Shown here piece after piece: positions 1-7,147 of a DNA stretch of 64,000 bases (positions are counted from its first letter, which is position 1; every line of letters starts with the position of its first letter). A model generated the notes under the pieces. That model searched no databases, was not told the origin of the DNA, and saw nothing but the letters and a program-made list of their open reading frames with translations. Position numbers and translations under genes: made by a program. Origin of the DNA: RGIG995 sp045543655 (lineage in GTDB: Bacteria > Bacillota > Clostridia > Oscillospirales > UBA644); the NCBI GenBank assembly GCA_045543655.1, contig JAZPXN010000056.1:1-64000 (forward strand), in the 5' to 3' direction.

Positions 1-34
1 AGTTAACCGATACTAATAGGTCGAGGGCTTAACC
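1..34 (+). rRNA. 23S rRNA, 3' end (partial)
   Basis: The first bases carry the typical clostridial 23S 3' end (GTTAACCGATACTAATAGG followed by TCGAGGGCTTAACC). Only the last ~34 nt are in the window. The exact 3' boundary is approximate. The spacer to 5S (about 35-199) holds no tRNA. Confidence 0.9.
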
Positions 35-199
35 TGAGAATGCGATTCCAGGTTCAAAGTCATAATAGCGCAAGCGTGTGTACGAAACACGTGGATAGAA
101 GAATTACTTGAATTAAGAGAGTTTTTCAGTTTGTTCCATTCACAGCGAATGAAGTAGTGTTATTCAATTTTGAAGGTTCAAGCCTTCACGAAGAGAATA

Positions 200-315
200 G
201 TCGGTGTCTATGACGAAGAGGTTCCACCCGTTCCCATTCCGAACACGGTAGTAAAGCTCTTAGGTGCTGAAAATACTTGGCTGGAGACGGCCCGGGAAAA
301 TAGGGCGATGCCGAC
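200..315 (+). rRNA. rrf: 5S rRNA
   Basis: The 116-nt segment has the 5S core (CCCGTTCCCATTCCGAACAC) and a closing stem between GTCGG at 200-204 and CCGAC at 311-315. It follows 23S as expected for an rRNA operon. Confidence 0.95.
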
Positions 316-340
316 ATTCTCTTCCCCCCCAATTCAATAT

Positions 341-416
341 GCACCTTTAGCTCAGTTGGTAGAGCAACTGACTCTTAATCAGTGGGTCCCGGGTTCGAGT
401 CCCTGAAGGTGCACCA
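341..416 (+). tRNA. tRNA-Lys (anticodon CTT)
   Basis: A complete cloverleaf: acceptor arms GCACCTT/AAGGTGC, D-arm with AGCTCAGTTGGTAGAGC, anticodon stem ACTGA/TCAGT enclosing loop CTCTTAA (anticodon CTT, reading AAG), and a T-loop GGTTCGAGTCC. CCA is encoded at 414-416. It lies 25 nt after 5S and probably belongs to the rRNA operon. Confidence 0.97.
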
Positions 417-423
417 GAAAAAA

Positions 424-450
424 GCACTTGCAAAAGCAAGTGCTTTTTTT
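424..450 (+). terminator. Intrinsic terminator of the rRNA/tRNA operon
   Basis: GCACTTGC, loop AAAA, GCAAGTGC, then seven T. Placed 8 nt after the tRNA CCA end. A similar hairpin sits at the head of the repeat near 1330, so it may also be part of the repeat family. Confidence 0.85.
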
Positions 451-477
451 CAACGAAATAAATCTCTTGCGGGATTT

Positions 478-629
478 GTGAAATGCACTTCGTGCGTGAA
501 ATACGCTTCGCGTGTGAAATGCGCTGCGGCGCGTGAGGGGATTTATTTCATTTCACATCGAACGAAGTGAGATATTTCACAATGTACGTCAGTACATTAT
601 TTCACATTCGGCAACGCCGAATATTTCAC
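478..629 (+). repeat. Multi-hairpin palindromic element, copy A
   Basis: Short hairpins with different stems are joined by a constant linker. The linker is GTGAAAT at 478, 496 and 514, with a variant at 533. After the centre it appears inverted as ATTTCAC at 550, 574, 599 and 623. Hairpins include GCACTTCGTGC, ACGCTTCGCGT and ATTCGGCAACGCCGAAT. The whole is therefore a large imperfect palindrome with hairpin side branches. No protein is encoded. Related arrays lie at 1329-1420 and 15391-15748. Confidence 0.75.
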
Positions 630-664
630 TAAATTCAAAAGTTGCAATTTTATCCTACGAGCCC

Positions 665-703
665 AAACAAAATCCGCTTTCGAAAGAAGACGGATTTTTG
701 TTT
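665..703 (+). terminator. Terminator-like hairpin beside copy A
   Basis: AAACAAAATCCG at 665-676 pairs with CGGATTTTTGTTT at 691-703 across a loop containing CTTTCGAAAG. A second inverted repeat (TTCATTATTCA with TGAATAATGAA) follows at about 718-767. No gene is read into it. It may close the repeat element. Confidence 0.5.
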
Positions 704-914
704 GTATTATTCTCTTTTCATTATTCATCATTCATTTATCTCAAGCGGATTTTGAATGAATAATGAAGGTAGCTTTTCCCCCTATGGTCGAAAAGCGTTT
801 TGTTTTATATTGAAAAATATTTAGTATTATGGTATCATTGATTCAAGAATGGTGGTACGACTATGAAAGAAAATTTGTTGATCGCCAAATTGATTAGTCG
901 GATTTTTTAAACGG

Positions 915-943
915 TTGACAAAAAACTGTTTTTGATGTATAAT
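915..943 (+). promoter_or_regulatory. Sigma-A promoter for the GH2 remnant
   Basis: TTGACA at 915-920 and TATAAT at 938-943 with 17 nt between: a perfect consensus promoter about 70 nt ahead of the GH2 start codon. Confidence 0.85.
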
Positions 944-1015
944 GTTCATAACGTTTCGGAGTGCTTCGGACCGACGAAGCAGATAGAGTCATTCCAAAAA
1001 GCAAGGAGGGTTTAT

Positions 1016-1318
1016 ATGGAGCCTATTTTGAAAAATCAGTGCAGTGGTATGCCTCGAACCGACTACCCACGTCCTATGTGGATGAGAAATGAGTGGTATT
1101 GCCTCAATGGAGAATGGGAGTTTGAATTTGACTTTGGTGTAAGCGGCGAGGCAAGAGAAATGTATCTTAACGGCAATTTCAACCGTAAGATCAAGGTTCC
1201 ATTCTGCCCTGAAAGTGAGCTTTCAGGAATTAAATACGTTGATTTTATTCCTGCCGTTTGGTATCGAAAAAACATGAATATTGAGTGCCCTGCCGATCAC
1301 CGCGCTATTTTGCACTAT
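1016..1318 (+). pseudogene. Truncated glycoside hydrolase family 2 (N-terminal sugar-binding domain only)
   Basis: From ATG 1016, behind AAGGAGGG, the reading frame encodes about 100 residues typical of the GH2 N-terminal beta-sandwich: RNEWYCLNGEWEFEFD, then VPFCPESELSGI, then AVWYRKN, then RAILHYEP where intact enzymes continue into the substrate-framing jelly roll. A normal GH2 enzyme has more than 550 residues. Here the frame runs directly into hairpin repeat copy B, and no catalytic domain follows. The promoter and RBS are intact, so a short useless peptide may still be made. I infer deletion or insertion associated with the repeat. Confidence 0.75.
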
Positions 1319-1328
1319 GAGCCCAGAA

Positions 1329-1420
1329 AAGGGCACTTGCATAAACAAGTGCTCTTTTCAATGAAATTTGCCTTCGGCGAGTGAAATACGGTTTCGCCAC
1401 GTGATATACCGAGATATCTC
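1329..1420 (+). repeat. Multi-hairpin element, copy B (half-length)
   Basis: It begins with a long hairpin (GGGCACTTGC with a partner ACAAGTGCTC at about 1345) and continues with short hairpins (TTGCCTTCGGCGA) joined by GTGAAAT at 1381 and GTGATAT at 1401. It matches the left half of copy A and abuts the broken GH2 frame. Confidence 0.6.
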
Positions 1421-1465
1421 CGCAACCCGAAGATGGATTGCGAATAAAACGTCCAATAAGGAGAA

Positions 1466-2233
1466 ATGAAAATGGTACATTCTTTTTTACTGATCGGGCA
1501 GTCAAATGCCGCTGGAAGAGGCTTTCTCGCGGATGCTGAGCCGCTGAATACGTGTAACGGCAGACTTAAAATGCAAAGAAACGGGCTGTGGGTCCGGTTG
1601 TTCCGTCCCGTTAATCCCGATCGCTCTTTTTCGGGAACCTGCCTTGCGGAAAGCTTTGCCAAGGCGTATGCCGATGAGCACCCCGACGTTGACGTCGGGA
1701 TCATTCCCTGCGCAGACGGTGGAACAATAATCGAGCAGTGGCAACCGGGCGAGATCTTGTTCGACAACGCGGTAAACTGCGCGCGTCTTGCGATGCGCAC
1801 CTCGTCCCTGCGAGGAATTCTTTGGCATCAGGGGGAGGGGGATTGTCTGGAGGATCGCTGCTTGCTATATGAAGAGCGTTTTTTCCGCCTCATGGATGCC
1901 CTGCGTGGAGAGCTTGGACTGCCAAAAATTCCGATCATCGTTGGCGGCCTTGGCGATTTTCTTGCTAAATGCGAGTTGTCGGAGAATATCGGGCTGTACT
2001 ATGAAAAAATCAACGAGGTGTTGGAGCGTCTTGGACGGGAATATCCGCACTGTGCCTTCGTCCCCGCAACGGGGCTCGGCGCCAATCCCGACAATCTGCA
2101 TTTCAGCGCGGCGGCACTGCAGGAGTTTGGCCTGCGCTATTACGAGGCCTTTCGCAGCTTTGACTGTCGGGGCAAAGAGGAAACCGAATGCGTACGTGCC
2201 GAAACGGAGCGAAGCGCAATGGAGCTTCTGTAA
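1466..2233 (+). CDS. SASA-domain carbohydrate esterase (sialate O-acetylesterase/CE6-like)
   Basis: A 255-residue SGNH-fold hydrolase. Block I is LLIGQSNAAGRG near the N-terminus with the nucleophilic serine in GQSN. An internal WHQGEGD block follows at about residue 120. The C-terminal block NPDNLHFSAAALQEFG supplies the Asp/His pair. Such enzymes remove O-acetyl groups from sialic acid or xylan; the substrate here cannot be told. There is no signal peptide, so it acts in the cytoplasm. The start follows AAGGAGA at a good distance. It sits after the broken GH2 gene, with which it probably once formed an operon. Confidence 0.8.
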   Translation: MKMVHSFLLIGQSNAAGRGFLADAEPLNTCNGRLKMQRNGLWVRLFRPVNPDRSFSGTCLAESFAKAYADEHPDVDVGIIPCADGGTIIEQWQPGEILFDNAVNCARLAMRTSSLRGILWHQGEGDCLEDRCLLYEERFFRLMDALRGELGLPKIPIIVGGLGDFLAKCELSENIGLYYEKINEVLERLGREYPHCAFVPATGLGANPDNLHFSAAALQEFGLRYYEAFRSFDCRGKEETECVRAETERSAMELL

Positions 2234-2292
2234 GCACGTTCGCAGATATTGAATTAACAACGGTTCGAAATCGTTGGGTAATACAAGCAAGA

Positions 2293-2320
2293 CCCGCCTT
2301 CGAAAGAAGGCGGATCTTTA
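2293..2320 (+). terminator. Terminator after the esterase
   Basis: CCGCCTTC, loop GAAA, GAAGGCGG followed by ATCTTTATTTAT. It lies 60 nt beyond the esterase stop. Confidence 0.7.
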
Positions 2321-2376
2321 TTTATCATATTCATCCCTCGTTAAACCGATCCTTCGCGACGTTTCCATTGAAGGGT

Positions 2377-3183
2377 TCAAGGCGTTTCTTTCTCTGTGGA
2401 AATTTGATTTTGCTTTCTGTATTCGCTGGGAGAAATCCCGAATGCGCGGGTGAACCTCTTGCTAAAGTGGAATTCGTCATAAAACCCTAAGGTCTTTGCA
2501 ATCGATATAATTTTCATGTCAGAGTAATCGATCAAATATTTCTTTGATTCCCTCAGCTTGCAGTCAAGGCTGAATTTATGAATCGTGGTATCGTAGTGTT
2601 TTTTGAAAAGCATTTCTGCGCTTCTTTTGCTGATATTAAAATGAGCGGCAATTTCGCCGTTCGAAAGAATGGAATTTGAAGCTACTATATAGTCGTGGAT
2701 CGCCTGTGCGATCAGGGAGTTGTTTCTTTCAATGGAAAGCTCGCCCAGCTCATAAAGCAGGGTGTTCAGATAGGCGGTGCAGATTTTCGGGTTATTTTTC
2801 GTTTTCAGGATTTTTTCGAACAGCAGCCTTATATTCGGCGTCGTTACCGTCTGCAGGAAATTTTTCACTACGACGTTTCCGTTTGCCGTCGCTTCCTCGA
2901 AGGGACTGTCGCCGGGATGAGCGGACACGTGAAAATACATGGTTCTGGTCTTCGCAGCGCATGGAGTAATTCCGTAATGGTATTGATGGGCGGGCAGTAT
3001 CAGCACGTCGTTGTCGTGCATTTCATAGACCTCATTTTCAAGACCGATCTTCCACTCACCCTCTATCATATAAATAAAATCGTGAAAGATCATGTTCCTT
3101 GTAGGGTGCATACACGGTTTATCAAAAAAGCAGAAGTTGGCCGATTCTATGATTCTGACGTCGGGAAGCGCAAATTGATACAT
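2377..3183 (-). CDS. AraC-family transcriptional regulator
   Basis: A 268-residue protein: an N-terminal cupin-like sensor (about 1-140), then a C-terminal double helix-turn-helix (about 165-260). Two helices precede the hallmark segment SIAKTLGFYDEFHFSKRF and the closing FGISPSEYRK. It is divergent from the Gfo/Idh gene at 3347, with both promoters in the 160-nt gap, so it most likely controls that gene and possibly itself. The ligand is unknown, but the neighbours suggest a sugar. Confidence 0.88.
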   Translation of the reverse strand: MYQFALPDVRIIESANFCFFDKPCMHPTRNMIFHDFIYMIEGEWKIGLENEVYEMHDNDVLILPAHQYHYGITPCAAKTRTMYFHVSAHPGDSPFEEATANGNVVVKNFLQTVTTPNIRLLFEKILKTKNNPKICTAYLNTLLYELGELSIERNNSLIAQAIHDYIVASNSILSNGEIAAHFNISKRSAEMLFKKHYDTTIHKFSLDCKLRESKKYLIDYSDMKIISIAKTLGFYDEFHFSKRFTRAFGISPSEYRKQNQISTEKETP

Positions 3184-3212
3184 ATTCCGTTCTCCCGTTC
3201 CTGTTTTTCTTT

Positions 3213-3241
3213 ATTATACATTGAAAACTGCGATATGTCAA
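3213..3241 (-). promoter_or_regulatory. Promoter of the AraC gene (minus strand)
   Basis: Read on the minus strand: TTGACA (3241-3236), 17 nt, TATAAT (3218-3213). It lies 30 nt upstream of the AraC start. Confidence 0.85.
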
Positions 3242-3283
3242 GTTGATTTGCGCTAATATCCATTTGTTTTGCAGTTTTGTACA

Positions 3284-3312
3284 TGGACTTTCTCCGGTTG
3301 TGATGGTATAAT
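3284..3312 (+). promoter_or_regulatory. Promoter of the Gfo/Idh gene
   Basis: TGGACT at 3284-3289, 17 nt, TATAAT at 3307-3312. Transcription would begin near 3319, which rules out the in-frame ATG at 3269 as a start. Confidence 0.75.
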
Positions 3313-3346
3313 GATAGTATCACAAAGATACGGAGGTTTGATTTCT

Positions 3347-4471
3347 GTGAAAAAGATTAACGTAGCGTTGGTTGGTTTGGGGTTCGGCGGTTCTTTTGTC
3401 GATATTTACAAGCACCATCCGAATGTCGGAACCGTAAGTCTGTTTGACACCGATCCGGCACTTCTGAACACCTTTGTTCAGAAATTTTCTTTAAAGGCGC
3501 ATAGCTCGTTCGAAGAAATTCTGAATGACGAAACGATTGATGCGGTTCACCTTGTTACTCCGATCCCGATGCACGAAGAACAAACCGTGCGTGTCCTTGA
3601 AGCCGGAAAGCATTGCGCCTGCACGGTGCCGATGGCTACCACGTTGGACGGAATCCGGCGTATTACCGAGGCGACAAGGAAATCCGGCAAGAACTATATG
3701 ATGATGGAAACCACGTTGTATACCTATCAGTTTCTTTACGTAAAGCAGATGCTTGAAAGCGGGGAGCTTGGAAAAATACAGTTTTTGCGTGGATCTCATT
3801 ATCAGGATATGAGCAACTGGCCCGATTACTGGATGGGCTTGCCTCCCATGTGGTACGGCACCCACGCCATCGGACCGATGGTGGCGCTTTCCGGCTCTCG
3901 CATTCAAAGAGTGGTTTGCTTTGGCTCCGGCACCATGGATGAAAGCCTTCATGCGCAGTACGGAAATCCGTATCCCGTGGAAAGTGCTTTGTTTGAATTT
4001 GAAAACGGATTAAAGGGGGAAGCAACCCGCAGTTTGTTTGAAACGGCACGTATGTATCAGGAAGGAATGTTCGTGTACGGAAGCAATAAATCCTTCGAGT
4101 GGGGATTTACCGACGGCGACGTTCCTTATATCACCACGCTGGGCGAGTCCACCGGTCGCCGCGGCAAGCCGACGACGTTTGTGCAGCAGGAGATGCCCAA
4201 TTCCTATCATTCCTTGCCTGAGGAGATTCAAAAATTCACCGTTGGCAGACATTATGACCCCCTTAATCCTCAGGAATCCCTGAAAAAGGGTGCGGGGGCA
4301 GGACATCACGGTTCGCATCCCCACCTTGTTCATGAGTTTGTTTCGAGTATTGTGGAAGGCAGAAAGCCTTGGATCGATGAAGTGCTTGGTGGAAATATTA
4401 CCGCTGCGGGGGTTTGTGCCCACGAATCTGCGATGAATCACGGAGAATCGGTCACCGTTCCATTGTTTTGA
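3347..4471 (+). CDS. Gfo/Idh/MocA-family oxidoreductase
   Basis: A 374-residue NAD(P)-dependent sugar oxidoreductase family member. The Rossmann motif VALVGLGFGG is at the N-terminus. The usual EKP motif carrying the catalytic lysine is replaced: GKHCACTVPMATTLDG reads TVP where EKP is expected. The C-terminal alpha/beta domain includes YGTHAIGP and SHPHLVHEFV. GTG 3347 was chosen because GGAGG lies 10 nt ahead and upstream ATG codons precede the predicted transcription start. Its reaction is uncertain given the altered motif. It is divergent from an AraC regulator. Confidence 0.85.
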   Translation: MKKINVALVGLGFGGSFVDIYKHHPNVGTVSLFDTDPALLNTFVQKFSLKAHSSFEEILNDETIDAVHLVTPIPMHEEQTVRVLEAGKHCACTVPMATTLDGIRRITEATRKSGKNYMMMETTLYTYQFLYVKQMLESGELGKIQFLRGSHYQDMSNWPDYWMGLPPMWYGTHAIGPMVALSGSRIQRVVCFGSGTMDESLHAQYGNPYPVESALFEFENGLKGEATRSLFETARMYQEGMFVYGSNKSFEWGFTDGDVPYITTLGESTGRRGKPTTFVQQEMPNSYHSLPEEIQKFTVGRHYDPLNPQESLKKGAGAGHHGSHPHLVHEFVSSIVEGRKPWIDEVLGGNITAAGVCAHESAMNHGESVTVPLF

Positions 4472-4516
4472 ATATGACGTTGCAGGCCCGACTTGAAACG
4501 TGACGGATTTAAGCCC

Positions 4517-4654
4517 TCAACCTCTTGGCTGGGGGGTGTCATGGAGATCGTAAAGGGTTTTCACGGGGCCGTGGAAGTGGTTCCTTTTTTCATCGTATTT
4601 CAGACCTTCCGGGACGATGAGGAAGCCGTAAGGAGCCTCCGTCAAGGATCGGAT
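4517..4654 (-). pseudogene. Possible gene fragment, minus strand
   Basis: In the 4472-4800 gap, one minus-strand frame of 45 codons reads like real protein (EAPYGFLIVPEGLKYDEKRN, then HFHGPVKTLYDL) but has no start, no RBS and no recognisable family. It may be the tail of a decayed gene. The rest of the gap holds a terminator and a promoter. Confidence 0.3.
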
Positions 4655-4677
4655 TTAAAAAAACAAGAGACCTCAGC

Positions 4678-4725
4678 GCCCCGGAGTTCGTTGCGCAACG
4701 GACGCCGGGGCATTTGTTCTTTTAT
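4678..4725 (+). terminator. Terminator between Gfo/Idh and AraC genes
   Basis: Outer stem GCCCCGG (4678-4684) and CCGGGGC (4705-4711), with an inner palindrome CGTTGCGCAACG, followed by a T-rich tract. Confidence 0.65.
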
Positions 4726-4746
4726 TTGCGTTTTTTGTTTAGACGG

Positions 4747-4775
4747 TTGAAAAGTTCCTGATTTTGTGTTATAAT
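4747..4775 (+). promoter_or_regulatory. Promoter of AraC gene 4801
   Basis: TTGAAA at 4747-4752, 17 nt, TATAAT at 4770-4775. Confidence 0.85.
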
Positions 4776-4800
4776 AGATTCGGGAAGGAGGGCGAGACCG

Positions 4801-5658
4801 TTGAAGGCGCTTTTTAACAAAGAAAAAAATCAGTTTGAATTGAATACGGATTACAGCCTGAACTGCGTTTCCACCGATTTGGGATGCGAGGAGCATCTGC
4901 ACGAATACGTTGAGCTGGTCTACTGCTTTTCGGGATCCGCATTGAATTACGTGGACGGCAATTCCTATCGGATGGGGAAGGGCGACCTGCTTTTGATCGA
5001 CAAGAATTCCCACCACGCTTTTTATCCTACGCCACGCACAAACTATTGCGATATTATGCTAAAGCCTTCCTTCTTTGGTGAGAATATGGATGAAGATTCG
5101 GGATTCACGTCTCTGCTTGCGCTGGATGAGTTTCGACAGTTCAAGTTGCCGGCGCGCGTAAAAAACTTAATTCATTTTTCTGCTGAGGATCAGAAAAAGG
5201 TTGAGTTTTTAATCAAGGCCACGGCGGATGAGTTGAAAGATGAAAAAATTGCCGGTTCATCGATAAAGCGCTCGGCTTTGTGTATGCTTTTGACGTTGAT
5301 TTTTCGCTATATGACGGCGGAAGAGGCCCTTTCCGTCAACGGAGAGCTTCTGGAATATATCAATGAGCATTGCGACGAGTATTTGACCGCCGGGATGCTT
5401 GCTCAAAGATGCTTTTATTCCAACGAGCATTTTTCAAGAAAATTTAAGAAGCTTGCAGGAAAAAGCTTCGTACAATATTTGAGAGAGTGTCGATTGAACA
5501 AGGCGAGAGATCTGTTGCTCAACACCCGTAAAACAGTTGACGTGATCCTTGTGGAAAGCGGCTTTACGAGCAGAGGTGAGTTTTTCAGAAAGTTTGAGGA
5601 TCGGTTTGGAGAAACCCCGTCAGAGTACAGAAAAAAATCAAAAATCGGTACTCAATAA
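4801..5658 (+). CDS. AraC-family transcriptional regulator with cupin sensor
   Basis: A 285-residue protein. The N-terminal cupin has the paired elements CEEHLHEYVELVYCFSG and YRMGKGDLLLIDKNSHHAF (residues about 30-85). The C-terminal AraC HTH (about 185-280) holds CFYSNEHFSRKFKKLAG and FTSRGEFFRKFEDRFG, then TPSEYRK. The start is TTG 4801, preceded by AAGGAGG at a 9-nt spacing. It is transcribed ahead of the WbsX-like gene at 5729, which has its own promoter, so it is the likely local regulator. Confidence 0.88.
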   Translation: MKALFNKEKNQFELNTDYSLNCVSTDLGCEEHLHEYVELVYCFSGSALNYVDGNSYRMGKGDLLLIDKNSHHAFYPTPRTNYCDIMLKPSFFGENMDEDSGFTSLLALDEFRQFKLPARVKNLIHFSAEDQKKVEFLIKATADELKDEKIAGSSIKRSALCMLLTLIFRYMTAEEALSVNGELLEYINEHCDEYLTAGMLAQRCFYSNEHFSRKFKKLAGKSFVQYLRECRLNKARDLLLNTRKTVDVILVESGFTSRGEFFRKFEDRFGETPSEYRKKSKIGTQ

Positions 5659-5673
5659 CGTTAATATTTGAAA

Positions 5674-5702
5674 TTGATAGAAGGCCGTATCCGTGCTAAA
5701 AT
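5674..5702 (+). promoter_or_regulatory. Promoter of the WbsX-like gene
   Basis: TTGATA at 5674-5679, 17 nt, TAAAAT at 5697-5702, 26 nt ahead of the start codon. Confidence 0.7.
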
Positions 5703-5728
5703 GAATAAAAAAGCAAGGAGACAGCCCT

Positions 5729-6829
5729 ATGAAGAAATACGATATTGCGGCCTACGTTTGGCCATCCTACACCGGGGACGAGCCGAGAGCGAGAATCTTT
5801 TGGGAAGAGGGCTACGGAGAATGGCAGACCGTGAAGAAGATGCAGCCGAAATTCGACGGGCATCTCTGGCCGCGCAAGCCTCTTTGGGGGTACGTGAACG
5901 AGGCCGACCCCTACGTGATGGAAATGGAGATCGAGGCGGCCACCAGCCACGGGGTCAACGTTTTTATTTACGACTGGTATTGGTACGATAATAAGCCGTT
6001 TCTTGAGCAATGTCTTGACAACGGCTTTCTGAAGGCGCGGAACAACCACAAGATGAAATTCTATCTGATGTGGGCGAATCATACCGCAAATACCATGTGG
6101 GACAAGCGGAACTCCGATGCGAAAATCCCGGTCTGGGACGGGGCGGTGGATCGGAAGACCTTTGATTTCATCGTGGATCGCACCATTGAAAAATATTTTA
6201 AGCATCCCTTGTATTATAAGATCAACGGCAAGCCCGTGTATATGCTTTTCAACCTTCAGGATCTGATCCGGGGGCTTGGAGGGATTGAAGAGACGAAGGC
6301 GGCGCTGGCCGATTTCCGCCGGAAAACCGTGGAAGCGGGATTCCCGGGGCTGGAGCTGCAGATGTGCATCAAGGGACGGAAATATTCCGATCTGGAGGTC
6401 GGCGAGGGATATAGGGTCAGGGATTTCGTCAATGCCGCCGGCTTTGACAGCGGTTCTCTGTATCAATACCGGCATCTGACGCCTACCAACCGTTCCTATC
6501 CCGAAATTTTCGCCGACGCCATTGCGGAATACGGCCGGATCGCTTCGGAATTGGATCTGGTCGCCTATCCTCACGTTTCGGTGGGTTGGGATTCCAATCC
6601 CCGCTACAATCGGTTTCGGGACGACGTCTGCTCCGACAATACGCCGGAAAACGTCCGGAAGGCCTTCGAATACGCCAAGGAGTATATTGACGGTCACCCG
6701 GAATTGCCCGCTCCGCTGATCACCGTCAATTCCTGGAACGAGTGGACGGAAACCAGCTACCTCCACCCCGACGATCTTTACGGATACGGCTATCTGGAGG
6801 CCATCAAGTCGGTTTTCATGGGAGAATAA
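5729..6829 (+). CDS. WbsX/GH99-like glycan-active protein
   Basis: A 366-residue TIM-barrel-like protein of the type annotated as glycosyltransferase WbsX or GH99-like. Matching segments are AAYVWPSYTGDEPR at the start, GVNVFIYDWYWYDNKPFLE, FYLMWANHTA, KINGKPVYMLFN and the terminal NSWNEWTE. In GH99 relatives the acidic residues near the end of the barrel are catalytic; this member has not been shown to be hydrolase or transferase. No signal peptide is seen, so it is cytoplasmic. RBS AAGGAG precedes ATG 5729. Confidence 0.78.
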   Translation: MKKYDIAAYVWPSYTGDEPRARIFWEEGYGEWQTVKKMQPKFDGHLWPRKPLWGYVNEADPYVMEMEIEAATSHGVNVFIYDWYWYDNKPFLEQCLDNGFLKARNNHKMKFYLMWANHTANTMWDKRNSDAKIPVWDGAVDRKTFDFIVDRTIEKYFKHPLYYKINGKPVYMLFNLQDLIRGLGGIEETKAALADFRRKTVEAGFPGLELQMCIKGRKYSDLEVGEGYRVRDFVNAAGFDSGSLYQYRHLTPTNRSYPEIFADAIAEYGRIASELDLVAYPHVSVGWDSNPRYNRFRDDVCSDNTPENVRKAFEYAKEYIDGHPELPAPLITVNSWNEWTETSYLHPDDLYGYGYLEAIKSVFMGE

Positions 6830-6846
6830 TCAAGATTTTTTATCGG

Positions 6847-6875
6847 GAAGCCTGCACGCCGGGCTTCTCTTTTTT
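6847..6875 (+). terminator. Terminator after the WbsX-like gene
   Basis: GAAGCC, 9-nt loop, GGCTTC, then TCTTTTTTT. Confidence 0.85.
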
Positions 6876-6900
6876 TGCCGGAAAATCACGGAATCCTTCG

Positions 6901-6990
6901 TCGGTGCTGCAGGGCGATAAGACGCTGATTCTCGTCTCCCACGATCCGGAAGACCGGGAGAGTTTGACCCATCGAAGCATATATTTGTAA
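6901..6990 (+). pseudogene. Relic of an ABC-transporter ATPase C-terminus
   Basis: About 30 codons ending in TAA read LQGDKTLILVSHDPEDRESL and close with HRSIYL. This matches the H-loop region and end of ABC ATPases (typical ILVSHDPED followed by a short strand). There is no start or upstream domain, and a good terminator follows at 6997, so this is the last remnant of a deleted ABC gene. Confidence 0.6.
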
Positions 6991-6996
6991 AGGAAG

Positions 6997-7026
6997 ATCT
7001 CTTCCCTCCGGGGAGGAGATTTTTTT
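6997..7026 (+). terminator. Terminator after the ABC relic
   Basis: ATCTCTTCCCT pairs with GGGGAGGAGAT (some G-U), followed by six T. Confidence 0.75.
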
Positions 7027-7074
7027 GCATTTTTGGGCGTTGCGGAACTTTTGTATTGAATTCCGGCCTTTTTC

Positions 7075-7103
7075 TTGCAATTACGCAAATTTTGTGCTAC
7101 AAT
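7075..7103 (+). promoter_or_regulatory. Promoter of the AraC/beta-sandwich gene
   Basis: TTGCAA at 7075-7080, 17 nt, TACAAT at 7098-7103. Confidence 0.8.
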
Positions 7104-7147
7104 GAAAACAATGACAGAATATCCACACCGGAAGGAGGGGATACGTT

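Noticed and set aside
478..629. CRISPR array
   Set aside because: Units are only ~18-25 bp, the 'spacers' are all self-complementary and the linker is inverted in the second half; no cas genes in the window.
863..910. 15-codon frame (MKENLLIAKLISRIF) before the GH2 promoter
   Set aside because: Short, with only a weak GGTGG ahead, no promoter and no conserved feature; it could be chance.
3269..3346. Upstream ATG start of the Gfo/Idh gene
   Set aside because: It precedes the predicted transcription start and has no RBS; the GTG at 3347 has both.
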